5,051 bases of DNA from Candidatus Colimorpha onthohippi (GTDB lineage: Bacteria; Bacteroidota; Bacteroidia; Bacteroidales; P3). Under the pieces are notes generated by a model. The model did not search any database. It was not told the DNA's origin and worked only from the letters and a program-made list of their open reading frames with translations. Every line of letters begins with the position of its first letter. The stretch's first letter is position 1. A program made the translations under genes and the position numbers. The stretch covers positions 1-5,051 of the forward strand of contig JAGHVA010000265.1 of NCBI GenBank assembly GCA_018064565.1, given 5' to 3'. Positions 1-5,051 of this stretch are shown here, one piece after another.

Positions 1-1
1 A

Positions 2-14
2 AGCCTTTCAGGCT
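2..14. terminator. Small hairpin at left edge, possible end of an upstream gene's terminator
   Basis: AGCCT (2-6) and AGGCT (10-14) form a perfect 5-bp stem around a TTC loop, followed by ATTTCT. This resembles the stem top and short T-rich tail of an intrinsic terminator for a gene left of the window. The stem is short, the tail is weak and anything upstream is cut off, so this is only a suggestion. Confidence 0.2.
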
Positions 15-81
15 ATTTCTGACAAACTAAGTCCTATACTACGGTGCGTACTACAATCTAACTGAAAATAAGACATTTCTA

Positions 82-89
82 TATATTTT
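82..89 (+). promoter_or_regulatory. Weak candidate -7 box for the hydrolase/DUF819 operon
   Basis: TATATTTT matches the Bacteroidota -7 consensus TAnnTTTG except at the last base. It lies about 43 bases before the first start codon, a plausible leader length. No TTTG-like -33 element is seen at the expected distance, and the surrounding DNA is so A/T-rich that a chance match is likely. The rest of 1-131 holds no coding sequence that I can support. Confidence 0.25.
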
Positions 90-131
90 CAAAAATCTTA
101 CCGGACAGTAATAATATAATTCTCTAAATTT

Positions 132-1232
132 ATGTATATGAAGTTTTCGCTTAGCTTCTTTTTGTTATTGCTCACACTGTTTGTTGAACTCAGGGTTGTT
201 GCGTCGAATCCCATAACTCAAAAAGAGATGGAGAATATTTATAATATAGTCAAAACACCTGTGAAGTACGGTTTGGTCGTGGCTCCTGCTGATAGTGCTC
301 ACATGACCGATAGCCCCACTGTTTTTAGATTCAACAACCGCTGGTATATGACGTATCTTATTTTTGATGAAAAAGGCTATCAAACAGCTATAGCAGAAAG
401 CGATGATTTGTTGCATTGGAAGTCATCAAGCTTAATCCTTTCGCGTAGCCAGCAGGGTTGGGATAAGGCTCAACGCGGCGGTTATGCTGCTTTGGTAGAT
501 AGTAAGTGGGGTGGAAGTTATGAGTTAGAACGTTTTCAGGGTCGCTATTGGATGTCGTATCTTGGAGGTGCGTTAGAAGGCTATGAGACGCGACCATTGC
601 ATATTGGTATGGCATATTCGGACAATCCAGTCGTGCCTCATGAGTGGGAGGTATATCCTACTCATGTCTTGTCTCCTTTGGATAGTGCCTCACAGTGGTT
701 TGAGAAAGTAACACAGTATAAGTCTGCTGTATTCCGTGACAAAGAACGGCATTTTGGTTACGATTTTGTCATGTTTTATAATGCTTATGGTGTCAATGAA
801 AAGAATGGTCTTGGTGCCGAACGTATAGGTATTGCATGCAGCAACGACATGATTCATTGGGACCGTTATGCAGGCAATCCAGTTGTCTCGCACGAAGATG
901 ATAATACCATCTCGGGCGATGCTCATATTCAGCAGATAGGCAATCTGTATGTGATGTTTTATTTTCGGGCTTTTGATCCTCATAAACCATATAAAGCATA
1001 TAACACATTTGCCTGTAGTCGCGATTTGGTACATTGGTATGACTGGCAGGGGGAGGATCTTATCTATCCGAGCGAGTCGTACGATGAGCGTTATGCCCAT
1101 AAAAGTTATTTGGTTAACTGGAACGGTGTTACCTATCATTTTTATTGCGCTGTCAACAATCGAGGGCAGCGAGGCATCGCTTTAGCTACCTCTGTGCCTA
1201 TGGGAAAGTCTGAGATTTCGTTCTGTAGGTAA
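132..1232 (+). CDS. Exported five-bladed beta-propeller glycoside hydrolase-like protein (GH43/GH130-type fold)
   Basis: This is a 366-residue protein with an N-terminal signal peptide: a Lys at residue 4, a hydrophobic core at about 5-20, and a likely cut after VVA or VAS at about 24-25. There is no lipobox Cys, so it is probably a soluble periplasmic protein. The mature part shows five blade-like repeats at about 60-96, 130-174, 197-245, 262-305 and 323-355. Several end in a Ser-x-Asp-x-x-His-Trp type motif (ESDDLLHW 89-96, CSNDMIHW 236-243, CSRDLVHW 295-302), which is typical of GH43, GH32, GH117 and GH130-like propellers. Candidate active-site acids are Asp60 (in TDSPTV), Glu131/Glu133 and Asp263 (in SGDAHI). 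The residue roles, exact family and substrate are inference or unknown; a non-catalytic glycan-binding propeller is possible. A second ATG at 138 gives a more classical MKF start and is equally plausible, since neither ATG has a Shine-Dalgarno sequence. The DUF819 gene follows after 16 bases, which suggests co-transcription. Confidence 0.8.
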   Translation: MYMKFSLSFFLLLLTLFVELRVVASNPITQKEMENIYNIVKTPVKYGLVVAPADSAHMTDSPTVFRFNNRWYMTYLIFDEKGYQTAIAESDDLLHWKSSSLILSRSQQGWDKAQRGGYAALVDSKWGGSYELERFQGRYWMSYLGGALEGYETRPLHIGMAYSDNPVVPHEWEVYPTHVLSPLDSASQWFEKVTQYKSAVFRDKERHFGYDFVMFYNAYGVNEKNGLGAERIGIACSNDMIHWDRYAGNPVVSHEDDNTISGDAHIQQIGNLYVMFYFRAFDPHKPYKAYNTFACSRDLVHWYDWQGEDLIYPSESYDERYAHKSYLVNWNGVTYHFYCAVNNRGQRGIALATSVPMGKSEISFCR

Positions 1233-1248
1233 GTAGTATTGTCTTACG

Positions 1249-2406
1249 ATGATTTGTTTGTATTTGCTTTACCTTTTGGTGGTCCCCTTGGTGGTGATGA
1301 ATTTAGAACGCCGTTGGAGTTGGATTGGCAAAGTCAGTCCGATGTCGTTACTATATGCCATCGGTCTTGTAGTAGCCAATGCAACAAATGCAAAATCTTT
1401 GTGTGATGGAGCCCGTGCCATCGATATGGTATCAAATATTGCTATCCCGTTGGCAATACCTTTGATGCTTATGAGTTGTAACTTGCGTAGTTGGCATGTG
1501 GGCAAGGCATTCAAGGTCTTTTTTACAGGCTTGTTGGCTATATTGCTGGCTACGGTTATAGGCTTTTTCTTGTTTCGTGGCTACTATTCGCAATCCGATT
1601 TCGCAAAGATAAGTGCTGTATGTATTGGCATTTATACGGGAGGAATGCCCAATATTGGTGCAATTGCTAAGGGCGTGGAAATCTCTAATGATTTATTTTT
1701 GTACGTAACCAGTTATGACTTGGTTATTACAGGATTGTATCTATTATTTGTTATTTTCTTTGCAAAAAATGTGTTTCGCAAGTTGCTTCCTGCTAATGCT
1801 GATGCGGAGAAAAAAAACATGGGTGCTGATGCGAATAATATCTTTTCAACACCAATATTCCCATTTGACAGAGATCATTGGAGGCAGTCGTTAATTGCCG
1901 TAGTGTTAGCGGTTGTCATTGCGGGTCTCTCAGTAGCAGTTGCTGCTATTATAGGGGGGGATGATGGTTTGAATATGACGGTGCTAATACTACTGCTCAC
2001 CACATTGGCTATTGGGGTTTCGTTTGTCCCATTTATACATGTCGGAGAGGGCTCGTTTGATATTGGATTGTATTGCACGTATGTGTTTTGTTTTGCATTA
2101 GCCAACGGATGTGATGTGCGCGACATGGACTTGATGGGCAGTTTGAATATTTTGGCTTATATAGCCTTTGTGGTATTTGGAAGTTTGGTGTTGCAGGTTT
2201 TATTTGCGCGGCTCCTCCATATAGATGGAGATAGTGTGTTGGTTGGTTCGGTGGCATTGATCAATTCTCCACCGTTTGTCCCTATGGTTGCTGCTTTGTT
2301 AGGCAATAGGAATGTTATAGTTACGGGTATATGTATTGGCTTGTTAGGATATGTCTTGGGCAATTATTTAGGTATTGGTTTGTTTTTATTACTGTCTTTG
2401 TTCTGA
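1249..2406 (+). CDS. DUF819 family integral membrane protein, putative transporter
   Basis: This is a 385-residue, very hydrophobic inner-membrane protein with roughly 10-12 membrane segments (about 1-18, 32-48, 61-78, 88-109, 121-140, 150-172, 214-236, 243-262, 270-287, 297-320, 332-351, 356-383). A polar linker at about 180-212 splits it into two halves. Two features point to the DUF819 (YjcL-like) family: a Gly/Asn-rich motif in the first half (YTGGMPNIGAIAKG, 129-142), and in the second half INSPPFVPMVAAL (338-350) followed by GICIGLLGYVLGNYLG (360-375). The length is normal for the family. No substrate is firmly established for DUF819 that I know of; a carrier role is inferred from the fold. 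It sits 16 bases after the propeller gene, so the two probably share a transcript and perhaps a pathway. The gene carries an A8 and a G7 homopolymer. The ATG is the first usable start and has no Shine-Dalgarno sequence. Confidence 0.85.
   Translation: MICLYLLYLLVVPLVVMNLERRWSWIGKVSPMSLLYAIGLVVANATNAKSLCDGARAIDMVSNIAIPLAIPLMLMSCNLRSWHVGKAFKVFFTGLLAILLATVIGFFLFRGYYSQSDFAKISAVCIGIYTGGMPNIGAIAKGVEISNDLFLYVTSYDLVITGLYLLFVIFFAKNVFRKLLPANADAEKKNMGADANNIFSTPIFPFDRDHWRQSLIAVVLAVVIAGLSVAVAAIIGGDDGLNMTVLILLLTTLAIGVSFVPFIHVGEGSFDIGLYCTYVFCFALANGCDVRDMDLMGSLNILAYIAFVVFGSLVLQVLFARLLHIDGDSVLVGSVALINSPPFVPMVAALLGNRNVIVTGICIGLLGYVLGNYLGIGLFLLLSLF
1810..1817 (+). repeat. A8 homopolymer inside the DUF819 gene
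   Basis: Eight consecutive A bases read AAA AAA AAC in frame (Lys-Lys-Asn, residues 188-190) in the cytosolic-type linker. One extra A would give a stop within a few codons (CAT GGG TGC TGA). Loss of one A would run into a stop roughly 25-30 codons later, before the second half of the protein. Confidence 0.9.
1954..1960 (+). repeat. G7 homopolymer inside the DUF819 gene
   Basis: Seven consecutive G bases read GGG GGG GAT in frame (Gly-Gly-Asp, residues 236-238) at the end of a membrane segment. One extra G gives an immediate TGA; loss of one G gives ATG ATG GTT TGA. Either slip would remove the C-terminal ~145 residues. A run of this length is uncommon in a gene of this moderate G+C content. 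Confidence 0.9.
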
Positions 2407-2606
2407 TATGTGGCGCTGTATCCTATATTTTCTGTCGTAACAGTTGCTCCGTCATGGGTGATGTTGGTTCCCATGCAACAGTTGTTTTCTCGCCTCGGCG
2501 TATTGCAAACGCAGTCTGCCCGCTGCTTATCGAAAATGGTTGTGCCATGAGATGCTCTTAGTATCTCTGGATGAACATTATGCGGATAGGTTAATTGTTT
2601 TTTTTG
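2407..2606. other. Intergenic stretch between the DUF819 gene and the galM promoter
   Basis: This stretch follows the DUF819 stop and precedes the galM -7 box, so it is probably 3' untranslated or spacer DNA and not a galM leader. It looks less A/T-rich than a usual Bacteroidota spacer. It contains short open frames on both strands (2454-2561 on +, 35 residues; 2423-2548 on -, 41 residues), none of which I recognise. No RNA family or riboswitch is recognisable to me. Confidence 0.4.
2443..2490 (+). terminator. Possible imperfect terminator after the DUF819 gene
   Basis: GTTGC (2443-2447) pairs with GCAAC (2475-2479) and ATGGG (2454-2458) pairs with CCCAT (2470-2474). The stem has a 6-base bulge on the left side and an 11-base loop. 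A T-rich run, TTGTTTTCT (2482-2490), follows. The placement about 40 bases past the DUF819 stop suits an operon terminator, but the bulge and interrupted T tract make it a weak one. Confidence 0.3.
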
Positions 2607-2614
2607 TATCTTTG
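2607..2614 (+). promoter_or_regulatory. Bacteroidota -7 promoter box for galM
   Basis: TATCTTTG is an exact match to TAnnTTTG, the -7 element used by the primary sigma factor of Bacteroidota. It is directly preceded by a T8 run (2598-2605). Transcription would start near 2620, leaving a leader of about 20 bases. No good TTTG -33 element is visible at the usual distance (around 2583-2587), so activity may be moderate or activator-dependent. The box gives galM its own promoter, separate from the upstream operon. Confidence 0.65.
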
Positions 2615-2639
2615 CATTTCCAAATCAATTTATTTATAT

Positions 2640-3839
2640 ATGAAAATCAAGAATATTATGATTGCAACTGCTGCAACTGCAGCACTATTTGGTGCTTGCA
2701 AAAGCGATATGGTGGATGGCGTTTCCATTGCCGAGAGAACGTTATCGGGTTTGAATCCATCTGATTTTGACACGGTGTATGTGGATGAGATGCGTGGTGC
2801 TAAAGATGTCCATCTTTACACACTTCGCAATGCCAACGGCATGGAGGTCTGCATTACCAATTTTGGAGGTCGTATAGCCTCTGTTATGGTGCCTGATCGC
2901 GATGGTAAGATGCGTGATGTGGTATTAGGATTTGACAATGCCGCTGATTTCTTCCCTCAAAACAATTCCAGCGATTTTGGAGCCATCATTGGTCGTTATG
3001 CCAATCGGTTGAATCAAGGCCGCATTGAGGTGGACGGACAGACTATTCAGTTGCCCCAAAACAACGGCCCGCATTGTTTGCATGGTGGTTTTACAGGTTG
3101 GCAGTATCAAGTGTATGATGTTGAGCGTCCAGACAGCACCTCTTTGGTGCTTACCATGGTCAGTCCCGATGGCGACAACAATTTCCCTGGCGAGATGCAG
3201 GTCAAAGTGGTCTATACCTTGACCGATGACAATGCCATTGAGATTAAGTATGAGGCAACTACAGACAAGACTACGGTTATCAATATGACCAATCATTCTT
3301 ATTTCAACCTCAACTCCGATGCGGCGTCTGGTTTGGGAGAGATGCCTATCACCAATCATATCTTGACTATTGACGCCGACAGCTACACCCCAGTGGACAA
3401 CACTTTTATGACTACGGGTGAGATTCTTCCAGTAGAGGGTACTCCTATGGATTTCCGACAGCCGAAAGAGGTTGGCAAGGATATCTCCAATTTCGAGTTT
3501 GAGCAACTCAAAAATGGCAATGGCTACGACCACAACTGGGTTTTGAATACCAAAGGTAATGCCACGCGCCCTTGCGCTCATCTGGTTAGCCCTGTCACGG
3601 GCATTGCGCTTGATGTATATACTACCGAGCCAGGCATGCAGGTCTATACTGGCAACTTCTTGGATGGAACGGTTAAGGGTAAAGGTGGTGTTGCTTATCC
3701 GCAACGGGGTGCTATCTGCCTTGAGACACAGAAATATCCAGACAGCCCCAACAAGCATTGGGCGGAAAGCAATGCTTATCTACATCCTGGCGAGGTGTAC
3801 CACAGCTATTGTAAATTCAAATTTTCAGTCGAGCGTTAA
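2640..3839 (+). CDS. galM: Aldose 1-epimerase (mutarotase), exported lipoprotein form
   Basis: It interconverts alpha and beta anomers of aldoses such as galactose or glucose. The 399-residue protein starts at the ATG at 2640: this gives a lipoprotein signal peptide MKIKNIMIAT... with lipobox FGAC and acylated Cys20, and lies just downstream of the -7 box. An in-frame TTG at 2595 lies upstream of that box and is rejected. The family motifs are all present: NFGGRI (74-79), GRYANR (118-123), LHGG with catalytic-type His148, NMTNHSYFNL with His219, YDHNW with substrate-binding Asp297, and CLETQ with the general-base Glu362. By analogy with characterised GalM proteins, His148, His219 and Glu362 are the catalytic set, so the enzyme looks intact. 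The extra length over the usual ~340-350 residues is the signal and an N-terminal linker. Phe at lipobox -3 is slightly unusual. Residues after Cys20 (KSDMVD) are partly acidic, so it could be surface-exposed, but this is uncertain. Confidence 0.93.
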   Translation: MKIKNIMIATAATAALFGACKSDMVDGVSIAERTLSGLNPSDFDTVYVDEMRGAKDVHLYTLRNANGMEVCITNFGGRIASVMVPDRDGKMRDVVLGFDNAADFFPQNNSSDFGAIIGRYANRLNQGRIEVDGQTIQLPQNNGPHCLHGGFTGWQYQVYDVERPDSTSLVLTMVSPDGDNNFPGEMQVKVVYTLTDDNAIEIKYEATTDKTTVINMTNHSYFNLNSDAASGLGEMPITNHILTIDADSYTPVDNTFMTTGEILPVEGTPMDFRQPKEVGKDISNFEFEQLKNGNGYDHNWVLNTKGNATRPCAHLVSPVTGIALDVYTTEPGMQVYTGNFLDGTVKGKGGVAYPQRGAICLETQKYPDSPNKHWAESNAYLHPGEVYHSYCKFKFSVER

Positions 3840-3860
3840 CAGGTGGAGATATACAAAAAG

Positions 3861-3890
3861 AGCGGGAATTGCTATGCAGCAGTTCCCGCT
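3861..3890. terminator. Bidirectional intrinsic terminator between galM and kbl
   Basis: The arms 3861-3873 and 3878-3890 form a 13-bp stem (AGCGGGAATTGCT with AGCAGTTCCCGCT) with a single T-G wobble and an ATGC loop. On the + strand TTCTCTT follows; on the - strand the hairpin is followed by CTTTTTG, a better T tract. It lies 21 bases past the galM stop and 25 bases past the kbl stop, so it can end both convergent transcripts. Confidence 0.85.
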
Positions 3891-3915
3891 TTCTCTTGTA
3901 TGAATATTGAGAAGA

Positions 3916-5051
3916 TTAACCCTCAATTTCTTTGCGAACTTTCTTGAAAGCCTCTATGCACTTGTCAAGGTGTTCGTGCTCATGAGCGGCACTAATTTGT
4001 ACGCGGATACGGGCTTGCCCTTTAGGTACCACAGGATAGTAGAATCCAGTAACAAAGATACCCTCTTCTTGCATCTTGGCGGCATATTGCTGGCTCTTGG
4101 CTGCATCATAAATCATGACAGCGCAGATAGCACTCTCGCTGGGTTTGCAGTCAAATCCTTCTTCTTTCATGCGACGCAAGAAATAATCGGTATTAGCATG
4201 CAGTTTGTCTTGCAGTTCGTTGGTCTCGCTCATCATGTCAAACATGCGAATACCAGCAGCAACCAAACCAGGAGCCATAGAGTTGGAAAACAGATATGGA
4301 CGGCTGCGTTGACGCAGCATATCAATGATTTCTTTACGACCAGTGGTAAATCCGCCCATGGCACCGCCAAAGGCTTTGCCGAGAGTACCAGTCAGTATTT
4401 CAATCTTGCCGCGGAGGTTGTAGCGCTCAGTAACACCACGACCAGTCTTGCCGACAACACCTGCACTATGGCTCTCATCTACCATCACCATAGCATCGTA
4501 TTTCTGTGCCAATTCGTAGATTTTGTCAAGTGGGCATACGTTGCCGTCCATTGAGAATACACCATCGGTAACGATTACGCGGAAGCGGTTGCTCTGTGCA
4601 GCTTTGAGTTGCTCCTCAAGGTCAGCCATGTCGGCATTAGCATAACGATAGCGCTGGGCTTTGCAGAGACGTACACCGTCAATGATTGAGGCGTGGTTCA
4701 AAGAGTCGCTGATGATTGCATCCTCTGCGGTGAGAAGAGGTTCAAATACTCCACCGTTGGCGTCAAAGCAAGCGGCATAGAGGATAGTGTCTTCGGTGCC
4801 AAAAAACTCAGCGATTTTCTTTTCAAGTTGTTTGTGAAGATCTTGGCAACCGCAGATAAAACGAACACTTGCCATACCAAAACCGCGGGCATCCATCCCT
4901 TTCTTAGCAGCCTCGATAAGCTCCTTGTTGTCGGCTAATCCGAGGTAGTTATTTGCACAGAAATTCAGACATTTCTTGCCTTTTACCATAATCTCGGCAC
5001 CTTGGGCGCTCTCAATGATACGCTCATGTTTGTATAGCCCTGCAGCTTCAA
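3916..5051 (-). CDS. kbl: Glycine C-acetyltransferase (2-amino-3-ketobutyrate CoA ligase), start beyond window
   Basis: This cytosolic PLP enzyme of the alpha-oxoamine synthase family cleaves 2-amino-3-oxobutanoate with CoA to glycine and acetyl-CoA, the second step of threonine breakdown through threonine dehydrogenase. The frame stays open to the right edge: before the internal Met at 4989 the bases encode EAAGLYKHERIIESAQGAEI, which matches the N-terminal region of known Kbl. The true start is therefore outside, with about 15-20 residues missing. Counting from the Met at 4989, visible motifs are FCANNYLGLA (10-19), GMASVRFICG (38-47), the SLNHASIIDG stretch (96-105), DESH (171-174, PLP-ring Asp), GTLGKAFGG (201-209, with Lys205 as the Schiff-base lysine), RQRSRPYLFSN (226-236) and VVPKGQARIR (320-329). 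These match my memory of E. coli Kbl much better than BioF or serine palmitoyltransferase. It is transcribed towards galM and ends at the shared terminator. Confidence 0.95.
   Translation of the reverse strand, partial: EAAGLYKHERIIESAQGAEIMVKGKKCLNFCANNYLGLADNKELIEAAKKGMDARGFGMASVRFICGCQDLHKQLEKKIAEFFGTEDTILYAACFDANGGVFEPLLTAEDAIISDSLNHASIIDGVRLCKAQRYRYANADMADLEEQLKAAQSNRFRVIVTDGVFSMDGNVCPLDKIYELAQKYDAMVMVDESHSAGVVGKTGRGVTERYNLRGKIEILTGTLGKAFGGAMGGFTTGRKEIIDMLRQRSRPYLFSNSMAPGLVAAGIRMFDMMSETNELQDKLHANTDYFLRRMKEEGFDCKPSESAICAVMIYDAAKSQQYAAKMQEEGIFVTGFYYPVVPKGQARIRVQISAAHEHEHLDKCIEAFKKVRKEIEG

Noticed and set aside
37..54. Direct repeat TACTAC at 37-42 and 49-54, with TACG/CGTA inverted repeat between
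   Set aside because: The units are six and four bases in A/T-rich DNA, within chance expectation, with no third copy or known operator match.
690..1139. 149-codon open frame on the - strand
   Set aside because: It is antisense to the propeller gene, whose blade motifs are clear. No family resemblance and no promoter or start signal.
2595..2639. TTG start that would extend galM by 15 residues
   Set aside because: It lies upstream of the TATCTTTG box, would spoil the lipoprotein signal peptide, and the ATG at 2640 gives a canonical MK start.
2925..3758. 277-codon open frame on the - strand
   Set aside because: It lies entirely antisense to galM, whose frame contains all the catalytic motifs; its translation shows no recognisable domain. 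It is a shadow of codon bias in galM.
3907..4554. 215-codon open frame on the + strand
   Set aside because: It is antisense to kbl, which matches a well-known enzyme residue by residue; the translation is not recognisable, and its start overlaps the kbl end just after the terminator.
4989..5051. Taking the Met at 4989 as the kbl start
   Set aside because: The frame continues to the window edge with residues matching the Kbl N-terminal region, so this Met is internal and the gene is cut by the window.

Overview
The window most likely comes from a member of the Bacteroidota, probably a Bacteroidales gut or oral organism of the Bacteroides/Prevotella type. The evidence is as follows. A clear Bacteroidota -7 promoter box of the form TAnnTTTG (TATCTTTG) lies upstream of galM. 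None of the start codons has a Shine-Dalgarno sequence; they sit in A/T-rich leaders instead. The aldose 1-epimerase is made as an exported lipoprotein, as is usual in this phylum. Genus and species cannot be fixed from the sequence alone.

Layout, left to right. Positions 1-131 are an A/T-rich upstream region with a small hairpin at the left edge and a weak promoter-like box. Positions 132-1232 (+) encode an exported five-bladed beta-propeller protein of the glycoside hydrolase type (GH43/GH130-like fold). After a 16-base gap, positions 1249-2406 (+) encode a polytopic DUF819-family membrane protein; the two genes probably form one operon. Positions 2407-2639 are intergenic, with a possible imperfect hairpin and then the galM promoter. 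Positions 2640-3839 (+) encode a GalM-type mutarotase with a lipoprotein signal. A strong bidirectional hairpin terminator follows at 3861-3890. The right end is filled by a convergent gene (-) for glycine C-acetyltransferase (Kbl), whose start codon lies beyond the right edge.

How the genes may fit together. The exported propeller protein could release or modify a sugar outside the cytoplasm. The DUF819 protein could be the cognate inner-membrane carrier, and the mutarotase could interconvert anomers of the released sugar. This is inference from gene order: there is no SusC/SusD pair, regulator or sugar kinase in view, and the substrate is unknown. Kbl belongs to threonine/glycine metabolism and is a separate transcription unit.

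No CRISPR array, tRNA, rRNA, insertion sequence or clearly new system was found. The most interesting items are the hydrolase/DUF819 pairing, two homopolymer tracts in the DUF819 gene at which any single-base slip would truncate the protein, and an unexplained intergenic stretch at 2407-2600.
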